A stretch of DNA of 64,000 nucleotides from Pseudomonas sp. H3(2019) (GCF_007713465.1 NZ_VMSG01000004.1:124001-188000), one strand, 5' to 3'; shown: positions 24,419-32,295, numbered from the stretch's first letter. The notes: a model not told the origin generated them from the letters alone. Numbers and translations: made by a program.

Positions 24419-27325
24419 TTAGGCAGCCCGAGCCTCGCTCTCATCCATTCCCGGAATCGTCTTTACGATGTAGCAGCGTTGCGTGCCGAGACCGGGCAAC
24501 CGGATGAGACTCGACGCCTTACCGTCCTTCCCCGGTTCCAGAACACCGCGCTGTAGCAGTTCCTTGTTCACCGCGTTGATGTTCATGCCTCGGAAGATCT
24601 CCGAGCGCCATAACTCGGGCAGCACGTAGTAGGTGTTGGTGGTGTGAAGGGCGTCGCCCAGTCCGTGCTCGAGCGTCTTACGAAAGCCGAGGCGGTCTAT
24701 GGTGCGCGGGCCGTGTTCGTCGATCTTTGCCGCCGTCGATTCCCAGCGTGTAAAACGGCTTTCGCCGAAGCGCTCGATGACTTGGCGCAGCCGCGCCAAG
24801 ATCGCATCGCCCTCGAAGTTACCGGCGCCGCCACGCTCGTTCATCCAGGCGTTGAGGCACACGCGAGCGGCGGTAGTGGCAGTCCCATCGGGCCAGCCGG
24901 TAATCCCCATGGCGGTGGCCAACTCACCCGCTGCGGCCGCGAGGCCGAAGCGAGCGGCCGCACGGTGTGCTTGTCCGCTGGCCGATGCGGGTAGCGATTG
25001 GGCGATAAACCCTTCCAGCGTGCGGCGCAGGATGGCGGACCAACCGTGACGTTTGCCCGGTTCGCACAGCGCCGTGAGAAACGCTGTAAGCGGTGTGCCG
25101 TAATACTTCGCTACCCGCGCCTTGAGCGCGTCGGCGAGTGACGCCGCATCCTCAAAGCCGTTCAACGCATCGAACATGCCGAGGCCTTTGCTCGCATCGG
25201 CCGGAACGGCGAGCATGCGTACCTCCATGCCCGCTTTCAGCTCCTTGTTGGCTTCGGCCATGTGCTGAGCCAGCGTCTTCTCTCCGGTGGAGAGAAACAG
25301 CAGACGCCACTCCTGTACCTGGCGGCCTGCTTGCCCTCGATCATTGGCGCGTGCCTTGCCAGTGCCGTTGCCGAGCATGTACACCGTCTCGCCGATGATG
25401 CGCGGATCGCACATGCCGATTTCATCCAGCACCAGAAGCCCATCGGAATGCGCGGCGGCGATGGATTCCAGCGCGTTGTCGGTGGAACGCCACGACCGCA
25501 CCAGACGCGGTCCGCCGTAGATCGAGGCAGCAACTTGCAGGTGCGTGGTCTTGCCGCCTGAACTGTCGCCGTACAAGTGGAAGCCGCCCGACTCATGGCC
25601 GAGCATGTGCAGCAGCGGGCCAGCAAAGGCCACGCCGACGACGAACGCCAATCGATGATTGCCGACGCAAAGTGCGCCGATCTGCTCCTGCCACTGCTCA
25701 AGCGAGCCTGCTTCGCTGATTGGCGGAAGCTGAGAACCCGCCTCGTAAAAGTGTAGGTGTTCGCTGTGTGCGCCGACCTGTTGCTCTGGCAGCAGAAAGG
25801 CGCTGTCGTGCCAGCCCAAGCGGGTGACCAGTCGTGCCCGTTGCGCGCTGTCGAAGCCGCCGAGGTAACTCTGCAGGTCGTTGCGTGCGTTGCGTCCTGA
25901 GCGGCTGCCCGCGAGGCGAAGTCCCATATCTACCAACGGTCCGAGTACGTCCTTGCCGAAGTCGCCGGTCATGGTGCGCGCCGGGATATTCCAGCGTTTC
26001 TTGGCTCCGTCGGGATCGTCGAACTCGACCAATAGGCCCCAGTTCTGGCCTTTGTCGTCGCGGGTGCGAGCCAGGATTTCCAGTGGCGAACACACCGGCC
26101 GCGCCTCGCCGTCGTCGCCCGCATAAAACACGCCTTCGGACGTGAGGCGAAAGCCACCGGGCATCAGGTCGTTTTTCGATTTTGCGGGGCGCTTGGCGGC
26201 GGTTTTTGTCTTCGGTTCTGGTTTGGTCTCGGCCTGCTCAGGCTCCGTCTTTTCGACAACCAAACCGAACATTTCTCCGCTGCTTTCCAGCTCGGCGAAG
26301 TGCGCCGCCGTCCAGCCTTTCGCGAGCGCATCGGCAGCATCGTCACCGTCGACCCATTGACCACCTTTGGCGAAGGCGGCGCGGTCGTTCTTCAGTGTGG
26401 GCTTACGTTTGAACACGTCCAGCGCGATGAGCCGGACCGAGGCGGCGCCGATTTCGCGCAGCTTGTCGGCCACGGCTTCCATGCAGGCTTTACCGCTGAC
26501 ATCGTTGTCCGGCCACAACAGCACTTCGCGACCCTTGAGCGGTGTCAGGTCGGCTTTGTGCCAGGAGTTGGAGCCGTTCGGCCAGCAGGTGGCCGCGTAG
26601 CCGGGCAACAGTTCGGCGGCGGCGTCGGCAGCTTTCTCGCCTTCGCAGAGAATAACCGGTGCGTCAGCGCGCTGGGTCAGTTCGTCAAGGCGCAGCAGTG
26701 GACGCGGATCGGGCAGACCCTGCCAGCGCCATTGCGTGGTCTGGCCATCAGCGCGCTGACACCATGTCAGGGGAGCAAAGACTTTCTTCGGTTTGCCGTC
26801 TTCTTCCGGCGCGAGGTCGAAGCGGTATAGCGCCATAAGCGGCTGGCCCTGCGCGTCGCGGTAGATCCACACCTTGGACGGCGCGCCATGTTGCCGATGC
26901 TTGGCCGGGCACTTATTCATGGCCTCGGCCGGGATCGGCTGAATGGCAATCCACTCAGGTGCTTTTGTCTTGGCAGACGCTGGCTTGGTCTGGGCGGCGC
27001 CGGGCGATACGTTGAACAGGTCTGCCAGCTTTTTGCAGGCCTCGACGTCGGTGCCGCCGTCCAGATAGCGCACCAGATCGATCAGGTCGCCGCCCTTGTC
27101 ACCGGTGGCGAAGTCGGCCCATGTGCCCTTGCTCAGATTGATCTTGAGCGAACCGGCGCGTTTGTCGCTGCGGGTCGGATTCGGTGCGGTGTATTCCTTG
27201 CCGCCGTCCACGCGCTTGCCGTTTGGCAGCCAGTGCGACAGGACACGATCAATGTCTTTCAGTGCGGCGGTTTTCACGTCGGCGAAGCTGGGACGTTTCG
27301 CTGAGTTGCTCGGGCGTTGGCTCAT
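24419..27325 (-). CDS. TOPRIM primase-DUF927 helicase (P4 alpha-like replication protein)
   Basis: 968 residues. The N-terminal primase part includes GTWADFATGDKGGDLIDLV (68-86). The TOPRIM motifs are ILCEGEKAADA (E228, E230) and LWPDNDVSGKA (D273, D275). A charged linker (about 356-385) precedes the DUF927 helicase, with Walker A GDSSGGKT (586-593) and Walker B LLVLDEIG (630-637). Domain order parallels phage P4 alpha, which has primase, helicase and origin-binding functions. It should replicate the excised element. It overlaps the next upstream gene by 4 bases (ATGA). Confidence 0.9.
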   Translation of the reverse strand: MSQRPSNSAKRPSFADVKTAALKDIDRVLSHWLPNGKRVDGGKEYTAPNPTRSDKRAGSLKINLSKGTWADFATGDKGGDLIDLVRYLDGGTDVEACKKLADLFNVSPGAAQTKPASAKTKAPEWIAIQPIPAEAMNKCPAKHRQHGAPSKVWIYRDAQGQPLMALYRFDLAPEEDGKPKKVFAPLTWCQRADGQTTQWRWQGLPDPRPLLRLDELTQRADAPVILCEGEKAADAAAELLPGYAATCWPNGSNSWHKADLTPLKGREVLLWPDNDVSGKACMEAVADKLREIGAASVRLIALDVFKRKPTLKNDRAAFAKGGQWVDGDDAADALAKGWTAAHFAELESSGEMFGLVVEKTEPEQAETKPEPKTKTAAKRPAKSKNDLMPGGFRLTSEGVFYAGDDGEARPVCSPLEILARTRDDKGQNWGLLVEFDDPDGAKKRWNIPARTMTGDFGKDVLGPLVDMGLRLAGSRSGRNARNDLQSYLGGFDSAQRARLVTRLGWHDSAFLLPEQQVGAHSEHLHFYEAGSQLPPISEAGSLEQWQEQIGALCVGNHRLAFVVGVAFAGPLLHMLGHESGGFHLYGDSSGGKTTHLQVAASIYGGPRLVRSWRSTDNALESIAAAHSDGLLVLDEIGMCDPRIIGETVYMLGNGTGKARANDRGQAGRQVQEWRLLFLSTGEKTLAQHMAEANKELKAGMEVRMLAVPADASKGLGMFDALNGFEDAASLADALKARVAKYYGTPLTAFLTALCEPGKRHGWSAILRRTLEGFIAQSLPASASGQAHRAAARFGLAAAAGELATAMGITGWPDGTATTAARVCLNAWMNERGGAGNFEGDAILARLRQVIERFGESRFTRWESTAAKIDEHGPRTIDRLGFRKTLEHGLGDALHTTNTYYVLPELWRSEIFRGMNINAVNKELLQRGVLEPGKDGKASSLIRLPGLGTQRCYIVKTIPGMDESEARAA

Positions 27326-27594
27326 GCGTCAGCCCTCGCCAAAAACAGCGCGTCGTTGATGTCATCGATCAATGCTTTGGCCATCTCGCCCAAGTACAGC
27401 GCAGGCCAACTGAAACGCTCGCCGCTGTCGCTCATGGCGGCGTCGAAGTTGAGCTGGTTTGCGTGATGTTGCAGCAGCGAAACCATCTCCAGTGCATCCT
27501 CGACCGGTATTCCGGCATTGACCCGGAACAACTTCAAATCGGTGGCATTCACACGAGTAAATGTTGCGTGGCCCAGCGTGGTGGAAGTGGTCAT
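27322..27594 (-). CDS. DUF3077 family protein
   Basis: 90 residues. LKLFRVNAGIPVEDALEMVS followed by QLNFDAAMSD and YLGEMAKALIDDI is the DUF3077 pattern, a helical family common in Pseudomonas, of unknown function. It overlaps both neighbours by 4 bases (ATGA), so translation is coupled to the primase-helicase. Confidence 0.82.
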   Translation of the reverse strand: MTTSTTLGHATFTRVNATDLKLFRVNAGIPVEDALEMVSLLQHHANQLNFDAAMSDSGERFSWPALYLGEMAKALIDDINDALFLARADA

Positions 27595-27875
27595 AGCGCA
27601 CCGCCTTTCTGCGCGGCCGGAACGGAGGTGTTGTCACCGTGCAAGGTGAGGGTTTTGATCAGGCCGAGAGTGCCGCGAACGTCCCAGAGGACGGCCGCGA
27701 TGACGTGGTTAGCAAGGCGCGAGGAGTCGTTTTCGAAGTGATCCTCCAGCAGCGTCAGCACCGAGTCGGCGCGAGCAATGGCGCAGGTGATGGCGTCGAT
27801 GGGCACACCGGCTTCTGCGGTCGGATTCACGCAGAGCAGGTCTTCAGGCAGGGCGAAACTCAAAGCGTTGTTCAT
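27591..27875 (-). CDS. Small helical protein of the replication operon (DUF3077-like)
   Basis: 94 residues from ATG 27875. The frame stays open upstream to 28355, but an internal start is preferred because the previous gene ends at 27872 with an ATGA overlap. AEAGVPIDAITCAIARADSVL and the helical remainder echo the DUF3077/DUF6124 organisation. No function is known. Confidence 0.7.
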   Translation of the reverse strand: MNNALSFALPEDLLCVNPTAEAGVPIDAITCAIARADSVLTLLEDHFENDSSRLANHVIAAVLWDVRGTLGLIKTLTLHGDNTSVPAAQKGGAL

Positions 27876-28030
27876 TGGGCACCGCCTGCGGTTTCGAGTG
27901 CGCGGGCTTTGGCCATGTGGTCGTTGTAGCGGGCAAGACGTGTAGCGAGGCTGGAGTTGGCGTGTAAAGCGGCGAGAGCCATTGCCCGATGGGCAGCGGC
28001 GCGAAATTTGGACGGATTGAGAGCAGGCAT
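27872..28030 (-). CDS. Small basic protein downstream of the C4-type RNA
   Basis: 52 residues from ATG 28030 with GGAG 8 bases upstream. It is basic and alanine-rich (SKFRAAAHRAMALAALHAN, TRLARYNDHMAKARALE). It occupies the place of the short kil/eta-type genes that follow the immunity RNA in P4, but no sequence link can be claimed. It is the first gene of the coupled run leading to the primase. Confidence 0.65.
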   Translation of the reverse strand: MPALNPSKFRAAAHRAMALAALHANSSLATRLARYNDHMAKARALETAGGAQ

Positions 28031-28089
28031 AGGTGACACTCCAAGTTTGAAGATGGAGCTGCCACTGATCGTCGCCAAACGATATAAGG

Positions 28090-28165
28090 TGGCAGCTGTG
28101 CGCAGGTTGGCGAACCGGGAACTTGGAACCCGGCAGACCCGAAGGTCTCCCACGCACAGCTGCCA
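28090..28165 (-). ncRNA. C4-type antisense (immunity) RNA
   Basis: On the minus strand the 76 bases fold as a closed multibranch. The outer stem is GGCAGCTGTGCG / CGCACAGCTGCC (28153-28164 with 28091-28102). Inside are a hairpin AGACC-TTCG-GGTCT and a second, CCGGG / CCCGG. This is the architecture of the C4 RNA of phages P1/P7 and the CI RNA of P4. A possible target with TTGGCGA complementarity lies upstream at about 28228-28245. The leader is also readable as an Ash/Icd-like open frame (from 28355 or 28313), as in relatives. It would control expression of the primase operon. Confidence 0.75.
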
Positions 28166-28368
28166 TAACACGAAACGGCGGGCACAAAAAAAGCGCCTGC
28201 TGTCGGTTGGGGCGCCTGTGCGCCAAGTAACTCGGGTCGCCAAACCCGGTCGCTGAATTTGCAGCGACGACCAGAGAGTAACGTCCGTTTTTTGAAAGTG
28301 CAACTGTGTTCATGACTTGCGGTTTTTTCAGGTGCGGCATAAATTGTTCGTGCATGTAGATTTACCTC

Positions 28369-28397
28369 AACGCCTCCGGATCGCTCCCGGAGGCGTT
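28369..28397. terminator. Hairpin after the AlpA operon
   Basis: Stem AACGCCTCCGG / CCGGAGGCGTT with a 7-base loop, 7 bases beyond the stop of the gene at 28404 on the minus strand. The T-run is on the plus side (TTTTCG), so minus-strand termination would be weak and may allow read-through into the C4 leader. Confidence 0.55.
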
Positions 28398-28403
28398 TTC
28401 GTT

Positions 28404-28709
28404 TCAGGCATGGGCTTCCCAGCGCAGGGACAGGAGGGGCAGGAAGCCACCGTTGAGCATGGATCGTGCGTCTTCGTAGGCTTGAGTTTGCTGGCCTTCA
28501 TCGACGATCACGGTTCCGGTCTTTTCGCAGTGGAGGGAGAGGGCACACCAGGTGCCGTCGGCCCAGCTGAGTACGCTGACCACGCGACCTTGCTTGTCCT
28601 GTTGGCTGCGATAGCGCTCAAGGCGCTGCATGAGGCGGGGCGAAAAGCCAATTCGGCGCAATACCGAAAACGGGTGCATGAAAGCGCTGTTCGCGATCTT
28701 TCGGCTCAT
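28404..28709 (-). CDS. Hypothetical protein, AlpA operon
   Basis: 101 residues from ATG 28709, which overlaps the upstream TGA (ATGA); a longer frame to 28790 lies wholly within the preceding gene. The N-terminus (FSVLRRIGFSPRLMQRLERYR) is basic and the rest beta-rich. The family is not recognised. Last gene of a three-gene coupled run. Confidence 0.6.
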   Translation of the reverse strand: MSRKIANSAFMHPFSVLRRIGFSPRLMQRLERYRSQQDKQGRVVSVLSWADGTWCALSLHCEKTGTVIVDEGQQTQAYEDARSMLNGGFLPLLSLRWEAHA

Positions 28710-29314
28710 GCTGCCTCCTGCGCGGAGGCAAACAGCGGCGGCGGTGTTTCGCCTTTGAGCCAAGCCAAGATCTTGCTGTCTTCGGCGCAACGTCGGCGGT
28801 GTTCGACAGCCAGCGAATCACGGCTCTGTGCGAGGCATTCATCCACATACTGGGTAAGATCCGAGGTCAGGCGCATGTCGTGGTGAAGGCGCTCGGTTGC
28901 GGTTTTCTCCACGGCGAGATCCTCATCCGTGATGCGTTGCCATACCGCCGGATCGTTCGCGTACCCCGCCGATTGATCCACCAGCCAGTAGGTGACCCAG
29001 TCGGTCATACCACGCGTTTTCAGTGAGGCGAGGCGGCTGCCGCTCATTGCGAAATAACCGGTGCCGTGGACGCTCGAAAACTCTCTGCGCACCGCGTTTT
29101 TGCGGATCAGTTCGGGCAATTCCCAAGAATTGGCTTTGAGCGGGAGAACGAGGCCGTCAGGGCTAAAAAAGAACGCTTCTTGCTCTTCGCCGTTCCAGCT
29201 CACACCGGCGATGGTGCGGTGGCGCCAGTTGATTGCTCCCGCTTGATAGAGGCGAAATCCGATGCTGTAGGAGTCGAGAAACGGCCCCTTGAAAGGGCAA
29301 TAATTGCGCTTCAT
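28706..29314 (-). CDS. Hypothetical protein, AlpA operon
   Basis: 202 residues, beginning MKRNYCPFKGPFLDSYSIGF. The N-terminal ~100 residues look like a mixed alpha/beta domain and the C-terminal ~100 are helical and charged (AVEKTATERLHHDMRLTSD). No known family. Both ends overlap neighbours by 4 bases. It probably belongs to the regulatory/early module of the element. Confidence 0.62.
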   Translation of the reverse strand: MKRNYCPFKGPFLDSYSIGFRLYQAGAINWRHRTIAGVSWNGEEQEAFFFSPDGLVLPLKANSWELPELIRKNAVRREFSSVHGTGYFAMSGSRLASLKTRGMTDWVTYWLVDQSAGYANDPAVWQRITDEDLAVEKTATERLHHDMRLTSDLTQYVDECLAQSRDSLAVEHRRRCAEDSKILAWLKGETPPPLFASAQEAA

Positions 29315-29592
29315 GCGGCCACCTGGTCACGCGCCTCGATGCGGCTGCGTGTCCATGCCTGCACTTCGGAAAGAACCCAGGCGACAGGGGCGCCGCGCGC
29401 GTTGCTGTTGCTCAATTTGACGGGCTGGGGAAAGCCAATGTCGGGGCGCTGCATGAGTTTGTAGATGGTGGAGCGCTTCATTCCAACGATGCCCTCCAAC
29501 TCTCGCATTCGGATCAAAGTCGAAGAAGCATCGAAATGTGAAGGGGCGTTCGCAGGTGACCTGCGGGGAAAATCGGTGACAGAGGTGTTCAT
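29311..29592 (-). CDS. AlpA-family transcriptional regulator
   Basis: 93 residues. The MerR-like winged helix-turn-helix is seen in LIRMRELEGIVGMKRSTIYK, then LMQRPDIGFPQPVKLS and VAWVLSEVQAW, the standard AlpA/Prophage CP4-57 regulator pattern. AlpA proteins activate excision or early genes of P4-like islands. A 10-bp perfect inverted repeat lies directly upstream of its start, a candidate operator or leader hairpin. Confidence 0.9.
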   Translation of the reverse strand: MNTSVTDFPRRSPANAPSHFDASSTLIRMRELEGIVGMKRSTIYKLMQRPDIGFPQPVKLSNSNARGAPVAWVLSEVQAWTRSRIEARDQVAA

Positions 29593-29596
29593 AGGT

Positions 29597-29631
29597 ATTG
29601 CTCTCGATTGATTTGGACTGACGAGAGCAAT
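29597..29631 (-). promoter_or_regulatory. Inverted repeat upstream of alpA
   Basis: ATTGCTCTCG (29597-29606) and CGAGAGCAAT (29622-29631) form a perfect 10-bp inverted repeat with a 15-base spacer, ending 4 bases from the alpA start codon. It could be an operator, or a leader hairpin that hides GAGAG of the RBS. Confidence 0.6.
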
Positions 29632-29682
29632 GGTCTAGAGATTGAATGGCGGTGAGCAGTTCACTTCCAATTGAAATTTCAG

Positions 29683-30522
29683 TTACAGCACGAAGTTGCG
29701 CTCGAGAATGGCTTCCACGCTTTTGCGAGTCAGCACCTTTTCAGTCTCGGGGGTGACCCACTCAGGGCGCTGTTTGAGAGGCTTAGCGACTTCACGTTTC
29801 AGCCAGGCATGCACGGCTGTTTTGACGTTCTTTCTTGGCATGCCCATCGCCAAATAATGGTCAGCCTGACTAACGATTGCAGCGTCTCGGGCGTTGACGT
29901 CTTGGCTTCGCTCCATCCCGCTGATAATGCCACCTTTGCTGCGGATAGCTGACCTCATTGCCTGATCAGCGAGGGGTGTCAGTTCGTCATCAATCAAGCA
30001 GGGCAGGGAAGTGATCGGCTGCAAATAGAAGACATACTCGTCGAGCGCCCTCGTGCGCTCGGCTGTATCAACCTGAGATTCCACAAACCGGCAGTACAGA
30101 TCCCATGGCCAGTCGGTCGGTATTTCCTTGATATGCAACCAGGCCGCGTTATCGGCGGCGCGCATCCAATCGTTAAGAATCTCCAGCGCTTTGACAGCAC
30201 AGGCCATGATGTAGGCCGCATGCGCTTCGCGGTCCGAAGCCGAGTAGCAGTTGCTGTATTGACGAACCCAATGAGCGAGGCGCGCTCTGTTGTCAGTAGA
30301 GGCGTACTGGAAAATAATCTCCTCATGCATCGTCGTTTTGATGCACATGCTGCTCAGATCACTATCGATGCCAGCGGTTTGGATTCGCTGGCAACACTGA
30401 TCGATCAAGTGGCACGCAGCAGCGAGTTGTTCGCGGCAGAGTCCGTAAAGCGGTTGGGCGGAGAGGTACTTGATCAGCCCAGCGCTTAGCATTGAGTGTG
30501 AAGTGGGTTGCTGATCAGTCAT
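29683..30522 (-). CDS. Hypothetical protein between AlpA and integrase
   Basis: 279 residues from ATG 30522 (a TTG at 30528 adds two residues). Mostly helical, Trp- and Cys-containing (YGLCREQLAAACHLIDQCCQR), with a C-terminal HYLAMGMPRKNVKTAVHAWLK segment that could be a small DNA-binding or linker region. No family recognised. Upstream lies the right GTGTAAC cluster, which may overlap its promoter. Confidence 0.6.
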   Translation of the reverse strand: MTDQQPTSHSMLSAGLIKYLSAQPLYGLCREQLAAACHLIDQCCQRIQTAGIDSDLSSMCIKTTMHEEIIFQYASTDNRARLAHWVRQYSNCYSASDREAHAAYIMACAVKALEILNDWMRAADNAAWLHIKEIPTDWPWDLYCRFVESQVDTAERTRALDEYVFYLQPITSLPCLIDDELTPLADQAMRSAIRSKGGIISGMERSQDVNARDAAIVSQADHYLAMGMPRKNVKTAVHAWLKREVAKPLKQRPEWVTPETEKVLTRKSVEAILERNFVL

Positions 30523-30542
30523 CGCCAAGTGTCTCTGGCAAC

Positions 30543-30775
30543 GTGTAACGCCCTATCCCACGCCCTGTGTTTTGCAGGCGTAACCAGCGAGAGTCCCGCT
30601 GTATGAGCGTGCGCCGGACGTCGGCCCGCAGTAAACGAGGGCTTTTTTTGGCGTTACACGTTTGAACGGCGTTACATCGGGTGTACGAGAAGACGTGCAA
30701 TCGTGTAACAGGCGTGGGAGCCAATGAATTCGGGCGTTCGCCACAGGTCGTTACACGAGTAACACCTGTAACACG
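30543..30775. repeat. GTGTAAC repeat cluster, right
   Basis: GTGTAAC or its complement occurs at 30543, 30653, 30703, 30750 and 30768 (as TGTAACAC), with near-copies at 30671 and 30759. The same heptamer is clustered at 16236-16357. The gap 30523-30804 holds no gene. Confidence 0.65.
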
Positions 30776-30804
30776 GATTTTGGAGGGGATATGGATATAC
30801 GCGC

Positions 30805-32046
30805 TCATACCACCTCATCGAACTGTCCGTGGAGGACATTTCCAACAGCCAACTGATCAAGGTAATCGGCGTACCACTGCATCATCTTCACTCTGTGATC
30901 AAAATATTGAGCCTTGTTGTAGATCCCAGAGATCCCCTCTTCTTTATGAGCGAGCTGCGCTTCGACGTGCTCTTTCGGCCAACCGTGTTCTCTAAGCAAG
31001 GTGCTGGCGGTATGGCGAGTTCCGTGGCCGACCAAGCGACCTTTGTAACCAACCGTCGCAAAGACTTTGTTGATGGTGTTTTCACTGATTGTCGGGTTCT
31101 TAGCTCCGACGCCGGGGAACAACCACCGACTGCGCCCTGTTAGACACTGGAGTTCCTTTAAAGCGAATAACGCCTGCTTAGGGAGTGGGCACACGAAATC
31201 TCTCCGCATCTTCATCTTGGCGGCAGGTGTCGTCCAGGTGGCTTTATCAAGGTCGAACTCTTTCCATTCAGCTAAGCGGACCATTCCCGGTCTCGATGCC
31301 GTCCATATGCAGAGCCACGCCGCAGTTCGGGCCGTTAGTCTGCTTGGGGTGTGTTTTAGCGCGGTCAGAAAGTCGCCAAGTTCAGGTTCCAGCAAATGAG
31401 GATGCTGTTGAGTTTTGGGGGCTTGGGCAGCGATATCGCGAAGTCGGCTTCCCGGGTCGTTTTCGGTCAAGCCTAATCCAATGGCTCGACCGAAGATCTG
31501 ATTTATCCAGGTGCGACACTTTTCAGCCACGTTGTGTGCGTCCCTGGCTTCGATGGATGCTTGGAGTTCCGCGCAGTCGGTACGGGTGATTTCGTCTAGA
31601 GGCTTATCTCCCAGTGCCGGGAGTATGTCTTTGTCGAGGTAGGTGCGGATTTTGTTGAGAGTGGAGGGTGCGAGACCCTTTTCCTCTTTTGCCTTCAGCC
31701 AGGCATCAGCGGCAGCTCGAAAGGTTCGGGTTTTGGCCGCATCGATAGCAGCTTTCGCGGATCGCTTTTGTTCAAGGGGATCGGCACCGCCACTCACTAC
31801 TTTGCGTAGATCGGCAGCTTTGTCCCGTGCCAACGCACCACTTACTTCCGGGTAACCCCCGAGCCCCATCCAAGCCCAATTGCCAGCCGGACGTTTGTAG
31901 CGGAGCTGCCAGGATTTACCACCATCCGGTTTGACCCTGAAGTAGAGGCCGTTTCCGTCGAGCTCCCGGTATTCCTTTGATTCCGGCTCCAGCCCCGCAA
32001 GTGTCGTGTCAGCGAGAGGGCGGCGCTTGATGTCTGCGCGCTTCAT
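30805..32046 (-). CDS. Tyrosine-recombinase integrase (P4 type)
   Basis: 413 residues from ATG 32046; the open frame continues upstream only through low-complexity repeats. The N-terminal arm-binding domain (DUF4102 type) contains LYFRVKPDGGKSWQLRYK and WMGLGGYPEVSGALARDKA. The catalytic domain has Arg in TASRPGM, His/Arg in GHGTRHTAST, His in LAHKE and the Tyr nucleophile in GIYNKAQYFDHR. It lies 164 bases from tRNA-Leu, whose 3' end is its presumed target. GGGATACA repeats flank its start codon. Confidence 0.94.
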   Translation of the reverse strand: MKRADIKRRPLADTTLAGLEPESKEYRELDGNGLYFRVKPDGGKSWQLRYKRPAGNWAWMGLGGYPEVSGALARDKAADLRKVVSGGADPLEQKRSAKAAIDAAKTRTFRAAADAWLKAKEEKGLAPSTLNKIRTYLDKDILPALGDKPLDEITRTDCAELQASIEARDAHNVAEKCRTWINQIFGRAIGLGLTENDPGSRLRDIAAQAPKTQQHPHLLEPELGDFLTALKHTPSRLTARTAAWLCIWTASRPGMVRLAEWKEFDLDKATWTTPAAKMKMRRDFVCPLPKQALFALKELQCLTGRSRWLFPGVGAKNPTISENTINKVFATVGYKGRLVGHGTRHTASTLLREHGWPKEHVEAQLAHKEEGISGIYNKAQYFDHRVKMMQWYADYLDQLAVGNVLHGQFDEVV

Positions 32047-32047
32047 C

Positions 32048-32104
32048 CTTGTATCCCAAAGTTCGGTATTTTTCTCAGGATACAAGCAGGGATACAGGGA
32101 TACA
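32048..32104. repeat. GGATACA repeats beside the integrase start
   Basis: GGATACA occurs as direct copies at 32078, 32089 and 32098 and once inverted (TTGTATCCC) at 32049-32057. The motif matches the tandem repeats at 14881-14902. Candidate integrase arm sites, possibly also controlling int transcription. Confidence 0.62.
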
Positions 32105-32140
32105 ACGTATAGGGAGAGACAGGGATAGATAGACAGGCAC

Positions 32141-32166
32141 AAAAAAACCGGCCAAGTGGCCGGTTT
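32141..32166 (-). terminator. Terminator downstream of tRNA-Leu, supplied by the island
   Basis: Stem AAACCGGCC / GGCCGGTTT with a minus-strand run of seven T's. It replaces the terminator displaced to 14780-14815. Confidence 0.75.
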
Positions 32167-32210
32167 CTCTGGGTCTGAAAGCCTGGTAGAGACTTTCAGA
32201 TACTGCTATA

Positions 32211-32295
32211 TGGTGCCCCGAGGGAGACTCGAACTCCCACTCCTTTCGAAAACGGATTTTGAATCCGCCGCGTCTACCAATTCCGCCATCAGGGC
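32211..32295 (-). tRNA. tRNA-Leu (anticodon CAA)
   Basis: 85 bases with encoded CCA. Acceptor GCCCTGA pairs with TCGGGGC. The anticodon stem GCGGA / TCCGT encloses the loop TTCAAAA with anticodon CAA. There is a long variable arm (TTTTCGAAAGGAG region) and the T-loop GTTCGAGTC. Reads UUG. Its 3' end is the island attachment site and is regenerated by it. Confidence 0.95.

Larger units (their letters stand above)
14821..32229. mobile_element. P4-like integrative element inserted in tRNA-Leu(CAA)
   Basis: About 17.4 kb bounded by the att core CCCGAGGGAGACT at both ends. It contains an integrase adjacent to the tRNA, AlpA, a C4-type RNA, a primase-helicase, an MvaT-like silencer, two GTGTAAC repeat clusters and A+T-rich defence-like cargo. 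There are no capsid, tail, lysis or conjugation genes, so it is a satellite-type or defensive island rather than a full prophage or ICE. The cargo lies at the end distal to the integrase, the usual arrangement in P4-like islands. Confidence 0.85.

Noticed and set aside
27876..28355. Upstream extension of the small gene at 27591-27875
   Set aside because: The frame runs through the C4-type RNA and reads like an Ash/Icd leader translation; the downstream gene has its own coupled start. Kept only as a comment on the RNA entry.
14821..32229. Complete prophage or conjugative element
   Set aside because: No terminase, capsid, tail, lysis, relaxase or T4SS gene among the island genes.
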